Shown here one piece after another: positions 34,177-42,037 of a stretch of 64,000 nucleotides of DNA (its first letter is position 1; every line of letters begins with the position of its first letter). The position numbers and the translations under genes were made by a program. The stretch covers positions 248,001 to 312,000 of the forward strand of contig NZ_SRRT01000007.1 of NCBI RefSeq assembly GCF_004784475.1. Reading direction: 5' to 3'. The notes beneath the pieces are model-generated. The model saw nothing but the letters and a program-made list of their open reading frames with translations. It did not search any database and was not told the origin of the DNA. The stretch is from Streptomyces bauhiniae (lineage in GTDB: Bacteria; Actinomycetota; Actinomycetes; Streptomycetales; Streptomycetaceae).

Positions 34177-34782
34177 TCACCGGCCTCGGTCGAGGGCCTC
34201 GTCCAGCAGCGCCGCCCACTGGGCCACGACCCGTTCGCGGCGGGCGGTGTCGTCGGTGAGGAGGGTGGCGAGGCCGAGTCCGCGTGCCATGTCGAGCAGC
34301 CCCTGCACGCTCTCCCGCACACCGGGCCGGGACTCGTCGGCGCCGAGGAGTTCCACGGCGATCCGGTGGCTCTCCCGGCCTACGCGGGCCTCCAGCTCGG
34401 TCACCCGGCCGCGCAACTGCTCCTCGTTGGCGGCGGCCACCCAGAGCTGCAGCGCGGCCCGGAACAGCGGGCCGGTGTAGAGGCCGACCAGGGCGGTGAC
34501 CACGGCTTTGCGGTCGCCGGGGCCGTCCGGGAACAGGTCGCGCAGGGCGGTGGAGCGCCGTTCCGCGACGTACTCGACGGCGGCCGTGAAGAGGTCCTCG
34601 CGGGTGGGGAAGTGGTGCTGGGCCGCGCCCCGCGAGACGCCCGCGCGCTCGGCGACGACCGAGACCGTGGAGCCCGCCCAGCCGTGCTCGGCGAGGCAGG
34701 CCACGGCGGCCTCCAGCAGCCGCAGCCGGGTGGCCCGGCTGCGGTCCTGCTTGGGTACGCGGTCGCGTTCCGCCGTACTCAC
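34177..34782 (-). CDS. TetR-family regulator of the acyl-CoA cluster
   Basis: 201 aa with an N-terminal TetR HTH (RATRLRLLEAAVACLAEHGWAGSTVSVVAERAGVSRGAAQHHFPTREDLF as the typical block, in pieces) and a helical C-terminal ligand domain. GTG 34782 overlaps the enoyl-CoA hydratase stop by 4 nt (GTGA); ATG 34791 is an alternative start. Being the last gene of the acyl-CoA operon, it is probably its repressor, responding to an acyl-CoA. Confidence 0.85.
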   Translation of the reverse strand: MSTAERDRVPKQDRSRATRLRLLEAAVACLAEHGWAGSTVSVVAERAGVSRGAAQHHFPTREDLFTAAVEYVAERRSTALRDLFPDGPGDRKAVVTALVGLYTGPLFRAALQLWVAAANEEQLRGRVTELEARVGRESHRIAVELLGADESRPGVRESVQGLLDMARGLGLATLLTDDTARRERVVAQWAALLDEALDRGR

Positions 34783-35513
34783 ACCACCCATGCCGCATCC
34801 CGTCTTTCCAGGAAGGCCGTCATCCCCTCCCGCGCCTCGGGGGCGGAGAACAGCCGGGCCGAGAGCGCGGTGAACCGGTCCGCGTCCCGGTCGAACGTCT
34901 GAAGCACCCTAGCCGTGAGCAGCTCCTTCGTCGCGGCCAGGGCCTCGGGCGAGGAGCGGCGCAGACCGTCCAGGACCGGGGCGAGGGCCTCGTCCACGTC
35001 GTCGCCGGTGAGCGTGAGCAGCCCGAGCCGTACCGCCTCGGCGGGGCCGAAGCGCTCGCCGGTGAGGTAGTACCGGGCCAGCTCGCGCGGGTCGGCGCGC
35101 GGGAGCAGGGGCAGGGAGATCACGGCCGGGGCGACTCCGATGCGGACCTCGGTGAAGGCGAACGTGGCCCCGGCGGAGGAGGCCGCGATGTCACAGGCGC
35201 CGACCAGCCCGAGGCCGCCCGCGCGGACGTGCCCGGTGATCCGGGCGACCACCGGCTTGGGCAGCTCCACGAGCTGTCGCAGGAGGCCCACCAGGGCGTC
35301 CGGGTGGGGCGGGTCGCGCAGGTCGGCCCCGGCGCAGAAGGTGTTGCCGGTGTGGGTGAGCACGACCGCCCGGACACCGGGGTCCTTTCCGCACTCGGCC
35401 AGCGCTTCGGCGAGTTCGGCGACCAGCGGCCCGGACAGGGCGTTGCGGGTGTCCGGGGAGTCCAGGCTGAGCGTCTCCACGGCACGGTCGCGGGTGCGTC
35501 CGACGAGGGTCAT
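34779..35513 (-). CDS. Enoyl-CoA hydratase/isomerase family protein
   Basis: 244 aa crotonase fold. Oxyanion-hole segments are TFCAGADL and ARAGGLGLVGACD-like GHVRAGGLGLVGACD. The C-terminal helix ends RREGMTAFLERR in the usual SxEAxEGxxAFxEKR style (SAPEAREGMTAFLERRDAAW). The start ATG 35513 overlaps the ligase stop (ATGA), so translation is coupled. Confidence 0.9.
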   Translation of the reverse strand: MTLVGRTRDRAVETLSLDSPDTRNALSGPLVAELAEALAECGKDPGVRAVVLTHTGNTFCAGADLRDPPHPDALVGLLRQLVELPKPVVARITGHVRAGGLGLVGACDIAASSAGATFAFTEVRIGVAPAVISLPLLPRADPRELARYYLTGERFGPAEAVRLGLLTLTGDDVDEALAPVLDGLRRSSPEALAATKELLTARVLQTFDRDADRFTALSARLFSAPEAREGMTAFLERRDAAWVV

Positions 35514-37072
35514 GGGCGCAGCTCCCGGCGCAGGATCTTGCCGGAGGCGGCACGGGGCACCCCGTCGGTGAAGGTGACCCCGCGCACCCGCTTGTACGGC
35601 GCGACGCGCTCCCCCACGTACAGCATCACGTCGTTGGCGCTCAGCTCCGGCGCGGTGGGCTGGCGGACGACGAAGGCGTGCGGGGCCTCGTTGCCGTCCT
35701 CGTTGACGACGCCGATCACGGCCGCGTCCGCGATGCCTGGGTGGGTGAGCAGCAGGGCCTCCAGTTCGGCGGGGGCCACCTGGAACCCCTTGTACTTGAT
35801 GAGTTCCTTCACCCGGTCCACCACGAACAGCCAGCCCTCGTCGTCCACTTGACCGACGTCGCCGGTGTGCAGCCACCCGTCCGCGTCGATCATCGCGGCA
35901 GTGGCGTCGGGGCGGCCCAGGTAGCCCTTCATGATCTGCGGGCCCCGGATCAGGATCTCGCCGCGCTCGCCGGGGCCGAGGTCCTTGCCCGGGTCGTCCA
36001 GGGAGACGATCCGCATCTCGGTGCCGGCGATGAGCCTGCCGACCGTGCCGGGCGGCGCGTCGCGCAGGTGGGCGAGCGGGACGACATGGGTGCCGGGTGA
36101 CAGCTCCGTCATGCCGTACGCCTGGCCCAGCGGCGGCAGCCCGAGCCGGTCGGCGCAGGCCGCCGCGAGGGTGGCGTCCAGCGGGGCGGCGGCGCTGATC
36201 ACGTACTTCAGCGAGGAGAGGTCGTACCGGGCGACCGAGGGGTGTTTGGCGAGGGCGAGCACGATCGGCGGGGCGACGTACAGGCCGGTGATGCGGTGGG
36301 TCTCGATCGCCGCGAGGAAGGTGTCCAACTCGAAGCGGGGCAGCACGACCACGGTGGCGCCCTGGCGCAGGGGCGCGTTCATCAGGGCGGTCAGGCCGTA
36401 GATGTGGAAGAACGGCAATACCGCGAGGATGCGCTCGTCGGGCTCCACCGTGACGGCGGGCTCCAGTTGGGCGAGGTTGGTGGCGATCTGCCGGTGGGTG
36501 AGCATCACGCCCTTGGGCGTGCCGGTGGTCCCGGAGGAGTACGGCAGTACGGTGACGTCCTCGGCGGGGTCGACCGCGACGTCCGGCTCGGGGGCGGTGG
36601 TGGCGAGCAGCTCGGTCAGCGAACGGTGGCCGGGTGCCTGGTCGCAGACGAAGATCTCCCGTATTCCGCCCGCGAGTTCGGCGGCTCTGCGGGCGGTCGG
36701 CAGCAGCGGGGAGACGGTGATCAGCCAGCGCGCCGAGCTGTCCGCGAGCTGCTTGGCCAGCTCCTCCGGGGTGTGCAGCGGATGCGCGGTGGTGACGGTG
36801 GCCCCCGCGCGGGTGGCCGCGTAGAAAGCGAGCGGGAACGCGATGGTGTTGGGGCTGTGCAGGGCGAGTACGTCACCCTTGCGCACCCCCGCCTCCGCGA
36901 GCGCGGCGGCCAGTCTCCGGTGCAGGAAGTCGAGTTGGGCGTAGGTGAGGGTGGTGCCGTCCACGCCGTCGATCAGCGCGGGCCGGTCTCCATAGGCGGC
37001 GGCTCCGCCCAGGACGGCGTCGTGGATGGGCAGTTCGACGGGCGGGACCTCGGCGTACGGGCTGTGGAACAC
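35510..37072 (-). CDS. 4-coumarate/cinnamate:CoA ligase-like acyl-CoA synthetase
   Basis: 520 aa ANL-superfamily enzyme forming an acyl-CoA from acid, ATP and CoA. The AMP-binding core YSSGTTGTPKGVMLTHR, GEILIRGP, the DGWLHTGDVG hinge and the catalytic Lys in ASGKILRRE are all present. It closely resembles S. coelicolor ScCCL (SCO4383), a cinnamate/4-coumarate:CoA ligase, as I recall it, including the opening F.SPYA.VPPV.LPIHDAVLGG. GTG 37072 has GGAGGA upstream. Its stop overlaps the hydratase start. The natural substrate is uncertain. Confidence 0.88.
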   Translation of the reverse strand: MFHSPYAEVPPVELPIHDAVLGGAAAYGDRPALIDGVDGTTLTYAQLDFLHRRLAAALAEAGVRKGDVLALHSPNTIAFPLAFYAATRAGATVTTAHPLHTPEELAKQLADSSARWLITVSPLLPTARRAAELAGGIREIFVCDQAPGHRSLTELLATTAPEPDVAVDPAEDVTVLPYSSGTTGTPKGVMLTHRQIATNLAQLEPAVTVEPDERILAVLPFFHIYGLTALMNAPLRQGATVVVLPRFELDTFLAAIETHRITGLYVAPPIVLALAKHPSVARYDLSSLKYVISAAAPLDATLAAACADRLGLPPLGQAYGMTELSPGTHVVPLAHLRDAPPGTVGRLIAGTEMRIVSLDDPGKDLGPGERGEILIRGPQIMKGYLGRPDATAAMIDADGWLHTGDVGQVDDEGWLFVVDRVKELIKYKGFQVAPAELEALLLTHPGIADAAVIGVVNEDGNEAPHAFVVRQPTAPELSANDVMLYVGERVAPYKRVRGVTFTDGVPRAASGKILRRELRP

Positions 37073-37095
37073 GGCTCCTCCGAACGTCGGTCGCT

Positions 37096-38256
37096 CTAGT
37101 ACGACTTGGGCAGGCCGAGGGTCTGGTGGGAGATGTAGTTGAGGATCATCTCCCGGCTCACCGGGGCGATCCGGGCCACCCGCGCGCCGACGATCAGCGA
37201 GGCGAGCCCGAACTCGCGGGTCAGGCCGTTGCCGCCGAGGGTGTGCACGGCCTGGTCGACGGCCCGTACGCACGCCTCCCCCGCCGCGTACTTGGCCATG
37301 TTGGCCGCCTCGCCCGCGCCGATGTCGTCCCCGGCGTCGTAGAGGTGTGCCGCCTTCTGCATCATCAACTTGGCCAGTTCCAGGTCGATGTGGGCCTGGG
37401 CGAGGGGGTGCGCGATGGCCTGGTGGGCGCCGATCGGGGTCTTCCAGACAGAGCGCTCACGGGCGTACTCCAGCGCCTTGCCGACGGCGTACCGGCCCAT
37501 GCCGATGGCGAACGCGGCCGTCATGACGCGCTCCGGGTTCAGCCCGGCGAAGAGCTGGAGCAGCCCGGCGTCCTCGTCGCCGACCAGGGCGTCGGCGGGC
37601 AGCCGTACGTCGTCCAGGACCAGTTCCCACTGCTTCTCGGCGGCGCTCAGCTCCATGTCGATCGGGTTGCGGGAGAAGCCCTCGGCGTCGCGCGGGACGA
37701 TGAACAGGCAGGGCTTGAGCTTGCCGGTGCGGGCGTCCTCGGTGCGGCCGACGATCAGGACGGCGTCGGCGTGGTCCACCCCGGAGATGAAGACCTTCCG
37801 GCCGGTGAGCAGCCAGTCGTCGCCGTCCCGGCGGGCGGTGGTGGTGATGCGGTGGGAGTTGGAGCCGGCGTCGGGTTCGGTGATGCCGAAGGCCATCAGC
37901 TTGGTGCCGTCGGCGAGGCCGGGGAGCCAGGTTCGTTTCTGGTCCTCGGTGCCGAAGCGGGCGATCACTGTGCCGCAGATGGCCGGGGAGACGACGAGCA
38001 TGAGGAGGGGGGCTCCTGCGGCGCCCAACTCTTCCAGGACGATGGAGAGTTCGGCTATGCCGCCGCCTCCGCCGCCGTATTCCTCCGGGAGGTTGACGCC
38101 GAGGTAGCCCAACTTGGCTGCTTCTTGCCAGAGTTCGGTGGGGTAGCGGCCCTCGGCTATGACCTGGGTGATGTAGTCGCGGCCGTAGCGCTTGCCCAGG
38201 GTGGAGACTGCTTTGCGGAGGGCCTGGTGTTCTTCGGATTCGATGAGGGTGGTCAC
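37096..38256 (-). CDS. Acyl-CoA dehydrogenase
   Basis: 386 aa FAD acyl-CoA dehydrogenase. Signature blocks: AFGITEPDAGSNS (I/FAD), WLLTGRKVFISGVDHAD, and C-terminal VHTLGGNGLTREFGLASLIVGARV (GG.G). The GERSVWKTPIGAHQAI block is the typical substrate-tunnel region. GTG 38256 has GGAG 5 nt upstream. It lies between carboxylase alpha and the ligase and probably introduces the alpha,beta double bond. Confidence 0.9.
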   Translation of the reverse strand: MTTLIESEEHQALRKAVSTLGKRYGRDYITQVIAEGRYPTELWQEAAKLGYLGVNLPEEYGGGGGGIAELSIVLEELGAAGAPLLMLVVSPAICGTVIARFGTEDQKRTWLPGLADGTKLMAFGITEPDAGSNSHRITTTARRDGDDWLLTGRKVFISGVDHADAVLIVGRTEDARTGKLKPCLFIVPRDAEGFSRNPIDMELSAAEKQWELVLDDVRLPADALVGDEDAGLLQLFAGLNPERVMTAAFAIGMGRYAVGKALEYARERSVWKTPIGAHQAIAHPLAQAHIDLELAKLMMQKAAHLYDAGDDIGAGEAANMAKYAAGEACVRAVDQAVHTLGGNGLTREFGLASLIVGARVARIAPVSREMILNYISHQTLGLPKSY

Positions 38257-38283
38257 TTTTACTCCTTCGGGTGCAGGTTGTGT

Positions 38284-38313
38284 GTGGCTGGTCGCGCAGT
38301 TCCCCGCGCCCCT
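38284..38313 (-). repeat. 30-nt intergenic repeat, copy 3 (inverted)
   Basis: Same sequence as copy 2, in the 60-nt gap between the carboxylase alpha stop and the dehydrogenase start, so it lies inside the operon. Confidence 0.85.
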
Positions 38314-38316
38314 GGG

Positions 38317-40164
38317 TTACTTCGACTCGACGACTGCCAAGAGGGTGCCCATCTCCACCTGGCGGCCTACTGCCGCTGGGAGGGCTGTGAGGGTGCCGTC
38401 CGTGGGGGCGGTGATTCGGTGTTCCATCTTCATTGCCTCCAGCCAGATCAGGGGCTGGCCCGCCTTGACCTCGGTGCCCTCCGTCAGGCCCTCCGCCATG
38501 CGGACGACCGTGCCGGGCATGGGGGCCAGGAGGGAGCCGGGGGCGTGTTCGGTGGTGGGGTCGGGGAAGCGGGGGAGGGCGGTGAGGGTGGTGGCGTTCA
38601 CGTGGACCCGGTCGCCGTAGCGGGCTATAAGGAACTTCCGCTGTACGCCGTCCACTTCGAGGATGACCAGGTGCGGGGCGGTGTGCACCACGCGTACGCC
38701 GTCCGCCGTCGGGCCGGTGCGGGTGTGGTGGTAGGTGGCCTCGTGCTCCTCGCCCGCCATCTCGTACCGCTTCACCTGGGGGCCCGAGGGGACGTTGCGC
38801 CAGCCGCCGAAGCGGGAACGGCCGTGGGCGTCGGCCAGGGCTGCGGCTAGGGGGGCGTACGGGTCTGGGGCGGGCTCGGTCAGGGTGGTGAGGTGGCGGT
38901 CGTAGAAGCCGGTGTCCATGCGGGCTTCGGTGAACTCGGGGTGCCTGAGCGAGCGGACCAGCAGGTCGCGGTTGGTGACCGGGCCGTGCAGGGCGGTGCG
39001 CTCCAGGGCGCCGGCCAGCCTGCGGACCGCCTCGGTGCGGGTGGGGGCGTGCGCGATGACCTTGGCGAGCATCGGGTCGTAGTGCACGCCGATGGTGTCG
39101 CCGTCCACGCAGCCGGTGTCCAGCCGTACGCCGTCCGGCACGGTGAAGCGGTGCAGGGTGCCGGTCTGCGGGGCCCAGCCGCGCGCCGGGTCCTCGGCGT
39201 ACAGCCGGGCCTCGACGGCGTGGCCGCGCGGGGCCGGCTGCTCGGCGGGGAGGGCGTGGCCCTCGGCGACGCGGATCTGTTCGGCGACCAGGTCGACGCC
39301 GAACACCGCCTCGGTGACCGGGTGTTCGACCTGGAGCCGGGTGTTCATCTCCAGGAAGTGGGCGCGGCCGTCCGCCACCAGGAACTCCACGGTGCCCGCG
39401 CCCTCGTAGGACACGGCACGCGTCGCCCGCTCGGCGAGCGCGTACAACTGCTCGGTGAGCGCGGGCGGGAGGCCGGGTGCGGGGGCCTCCTCGATCACCT
39501 TCTGGTGCCTGCGCTGGAGCGAGCAGTCGCGGGTGCCGAGGGTCCACACCGTGCCGTGGGTGTCGGCGAGGACCTGTACCTCGACATGGCGGCCGTTCTC
39601 CAGGTACGGCTCCACGAACACCTCGCCGTCCCCGAACGCGCTCGCCGCCTCCGCGCGGGCGTCCTCCAGCGCGCCGGGAAGCGCGGCGAGGTCGCGTACG
39701 ACGCGCATGCCACGTCCGCCGCCGCCCGCGGCCGCCTTGACCAGGAGCGGCAGGTCGGCCGGGGTGACGTCCTGTGCGTCCAGCGGAGCGAGGCCCATCA
39801 GCTCCTTGGCGCGGGTCTTGGACGCCATCGCCTCGATCGCCTCGGGCGGGGGGCCGATCCAGATCAGCCCGGCGTCCCGGACGGCGCGGGCGAAGTCGGC
39901 GTTCTCGGAGAGGAAGCCGTAGCCGGGGTGCACGGCGTCCGCACCGGCCGCGAGGGCGGCCTTCACGATGAGGTCGCCGCGCAGATACGTCTCGGCGGGC
40001 GCGGCGCCCGGCAGCCGTACCGCTGTGTCCGCCACACGTGTGTGCAGCGCACCCTCATCCGCGTCGGAGTGTATGGCGACGGTACGTATGCCGAGGTCGG
40101 CGCAGGTGCGGAAGATACGGCAGGCGATCTCGCCCCGGTTGGCGACGAGCAGGGTGGAAATCAT
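38317..40164 (-). CDS. Acyl-CoA carboxylase alpha subunit (biotin carboxylase + BCCP)
   Basis: 615 aa. Biotin carboxylase domain (about 1-440) with NRGEIACRI, the ATP-grasp KAAAGGGGRGMRVV and MNTRLQVEHPVTE. The C-terminal biotin-carboxyl carrier domain has the biotin Lys in EAMKMEH. The stretch between MASKTRAKELM and the Gly loop is shorter than in E. coli AccC, as in mycobacterial AccA1, linked to methylcrotonyl-CoA carboxylation. Start ATG 40164, 5 nt after the beta gene. It carboxylates the acyl-CoA together with the beta subunit. Confidence 0.92.
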   Translation of the reverse strand: MISTLLVANRGEIACRIFRTCADLGIRTVAIHSDADEGALHTRVADTAVRLPGAAPAETYLRGDLIVKAALAAGADAVHPGYGFLSENADFARAVRDAGLIWIGPPPEAIEAMASKTRAKELMGLAPLDAQDVTPADLPLLVKAAAGGGGRGMRVVRDLAALPGALEDARAEAASAFGDGEVFVEPYLENGRHVEVQVLADTHGTVWTLGTRDCSLQRRHQKVIEEAPAPGLPPALTEQLYALAERATRAVSYEGAGTVEFLVADGRAHFLEMNTRLQVEHPVTEAVFGVDLVAEQIRVAEGHALPAEQPAPRGHAVEARLYAEDPARGWAPQTGTLHRFTVPDGVRLDTGCVDGDTIGVHYDPMLAKVIAHAPTRTEAVRRLAGALERTALHGPVTNRDLLVRSLRHPEFTEARMDTGFYDRHLTTLTEPAPDPYAPLAAALADAHGRSRFGGWRNVPSGPQVKRYEMAGEEHEATYHHTRTGPTADGVRVVHTAPHLVILEVDGVQRKFLIARYGDRVHVNATTLTALPRFPDPTTEHAPGSLLAPMPGTVVRMAEGLTEGTEVKAGQPLIWLEAMKMEHRITAPTDGTLTALPAAVGRQVEMGTLLAVVESK

Positions 40165-40169
40165 GGGCC

Positions 40170-41768
40170 TCACATCCGGAAGACGCCGAAGCCGCCACGG
40201 GCGCCCTCGTAGGGAGCGGTGTGTATGGCGGACAGGCACATACCGAGGACGGTTCGGGTGTCGCGGGGGTCGATGACGCCGTCGTCGTAGAGCCGCCCGG
40301 ACAGGAACATGGGGAGCGACTCCGACTCGATCTGCCCCTCGACCATGGCGCGCAGGGCGGCGTCCCCCTCCTCGTCGTACGGCTGTCCCTTGGCCAGGGC
40401 CGACTGGCGGGCCACGATCGACAGCACGCCCGCGAGCTGCTGCGGGCCCATGACGGCCGACTTGGCGCTGGGCCAGGCGAAGAGGAAGCGGGGGTCGTAG
40501 GCGCGGCCGCACATGCCGTAGTGGCCGGCGCCGTAGGACGCGCCCATGAGGACGGAGAGGTGCGGCACCTTGGAGTTGCTGACCGCGTTGATCATCATCG
40601 AGCCGTGCTTCACGATGCCGCCCTGCTCGTACTCCTTGCCGACCATGTAGCCGGTGGTGTTGTGCAGGAACAGCAGCGGGATGTAGCGCTGGTTGGCGAG
40701 CTGGATGAACTGCGCCGCCTTCTGCGACTCCTCGCTGAACAGCACCCCGCGCGCGTTGGCCAGGATGCCGACGGGGTAGCCGTGCAGCTCGGCCCAGCCG
40801 GTGACCAGGCTCGTGCCGTACAGCGGCTTGAACTCGTCGAAGTCGGAGGCGTCGACCAGCCGGGCGATCACCTCGCGCGGGTCGAAGGGGGTGCGCAGGT
40901 CGCCGGGGACGATGCCGAGCAGTTCCTCGGGGTCGTACTTGGGCGGCTCGGCGAAGCCCGGATCGGCGTACGCCTTGCGGTGGTTGAGCCGCGCCACCAC
41001 CCTGCGCGCCTGCCGGATCGCGTCCCGCTCGTCCACCGCGAAGTGGTCGGCCAGGCCGGAGGTACGGGCGTGCATCTCGGCTCCGCCCAGCGACTCGTCG
41101 TCGCTCTCCTCGCCGGTCGCCATCTTCACCAGCGGCGGGCCGCCCAGGAACACCTTCGCGCGCTCCTTGACCATGATCACGTGGTCGGACATGCCGGGGA
41201 CGTACGCGCCGCCCGCCGTGGAGTTGCCGAACACCACCGCCACGGTCGGGATGCCCTCCGCCGACAGCCGGGTCAGGTCCCGGAAGATCGCCCCGCCGGG
41301 GATGAAGATCTCCTTCTGCGAGGGGAGGTCGGCTCCGCCTGACTCGACCAGGCTGATGACGGGGAGGCGGTTGGCCCGCGCGATCTCGTTCGCCCGCAGC
41401 GCCTTCTTCAGGCTCCACGGGTTGCTCGCGCCGCCGCGCACGGTCGCGTCGTTGGCGGTGATCAGGCACTCGGTCCCTTCGACCACCCCGATGCCGGTGA
41501 CCAGCGACGCGCCCACGGTGTACTCGCTCCCCCAGGCCGCCAGGGGGGACAGCTCCAGGAACGGCGTGTCGGGGTCGACCAGCAGCTCGATCCGCTCCCG
41601 CGCGAGCAGCTTGCCTCGCTTACGGTGCCGGGCCACATATTTCTCGCCCCCACCTGCGAGGGCTTTGGCGTGCTCCGACTCCAGGTCCGCGAGCTTGGCG
41701 AGCATGGTGTCGCGGTTGGCCTGGTGGTCGGGGGCGGTGGGGTCGAGGGTGGTTTGGAGGAGGGTCAT
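40170..41768 (-). CDS. Acyl-CoA carboxylase beta subunit (carboxyltransferase)
   Basis: 532 aa of tandem carboxyltransferase domains. N-terminal acyl-CoA side (KYVARHRKRGKLLARERIELLVDPDTPFLELS) and the C-terminal biotin side with GYMVGKEYEQGG and a GASYGAGHYGMCGRAYDPRF block. These blocks recall 3-methylcrotonyl- and geranyl-CoA carboxylases rather than acetyl/propionyl AccB types (inference). ATG 41768 overlaps the linker ORF stop (ATGA), with GGAGG upstream. Confidence 0.92.
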   Translation of the reverse strand: MTLLQTTLDPTAPDHQANRDTMLAKLADLESEHAKALAGGGEKYVARHRKRGKLLARERIELLVDPDTPFLELSPLAAWGSEYTVGASLVTGIGVVEGTECLITANDATVRGGASNPWSLKKALRANEIARANRLPVISLVESGGADLPSQKEIFIPGGAIFRDLTRLSAEGIPTVAVVFGNSTAGGAYVPGMSDHVIMVKERAKVFLGGPPLVKMATGEESDDESLGGAEMHARTSGLADHFAVDERDAIRQARRVVARLNHRKAYADPGFAEPPKYDPEELLGIVPGDLRTPFDPREVIARLVDASDFDEFKPLYGTSLVTGWAELHGYPVGILANARGVLFSEESQKAAQFIQLANQRYIPLLFLHNTTGYMVGKEYEQGGIVKHGSMMINAVSNSKVPHLSVLMGASYGAGHYGMCGRAYDPRFLFAWPSAKSAVMGPQQLAGVLSIVARQSALAKGQPYDEEGDAALRAMVEGQIESESLPMFLSGRLYDDGVIDPRDTRTVLGMCLSAIHTAPYEGARGGFGVFRM

Positions 41769-42037
41769 GGGGTGCCTCCGGGGTGGGGGGCGGGTGTGCC
41801 GGAGTGGGCGGGCGGCCGGGCTTCGCGGGGCGACGGGTAGGGCGGGCGGGAGGTGGCCGGTGCCTGCCCTCGGGGCGGCCGGGGCGGGCGGGAGGTAGCC
41901 GGTTCCCGCCCTCGGGGCGGCCGGGGCGGGCCGCAGGTCAGCCCGCGTGGCTTGGGTGGGCGCCGTGGCTTCCGTGGCTGTCGCGGTTGCCGTGGCTGAG
42001 CAGGCTTGGGGCGCCGAGGGGGCTTGGGAGGCGTCAC
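41765..42037 (-). CDS. Pro/Arg-rich 90-aa linker ORF between AtuA-like and carboxylase beta genes
   Basis: GTG 42037 overlaps the AtuA-like stop (GTGA) and the TGA 41765 overlaps the carboxylase ATG (ATGA), so this frame joins both neighbours by 4-nt overlaps. The product is mostly Pro, Arg, Lys with PRQPRQPRKPRRPPKPRG, then tandem 14-aa units RPPRPPRGREPATS / RPPRPPRGQAPATS. The DNA shows a 42-nt period (41840 and 41882). No family is recognised. It may be translated only to carry ribosomes across, or may be a chance frame in a repeat-rich gap. Confidence 0.4.
   Translation of the reverse strand: MTPPKPPRRPKPAQPRQPRQPRKPRRPPKPRGLTCGPPRPPRGREPATSRPPRPPRGQAPATSRPPYPSPREARPPAHSGTPAPHPGGTP
41840..41923. 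repeat. Two 42-nt tandem repeat units
   Basis: GGGCGGGCGGGAGG starts at 41840 and again at 41882, each followed by GCCGG...CCCTCGGGGCGGCCG. The period is 14 codons, and the sequence continues as a third degenerate unit. Confidence 0.7.

Noticed and set aside
38317..41469. A single 1050-aa reading frame including a carboxylase alpha subunit
   Set aside because: Its N-terminal part is a frame-shifted shadow of the carboxylase beta gene; the true alpha start is ATG 40164 at MISTLLVANRGEIA.
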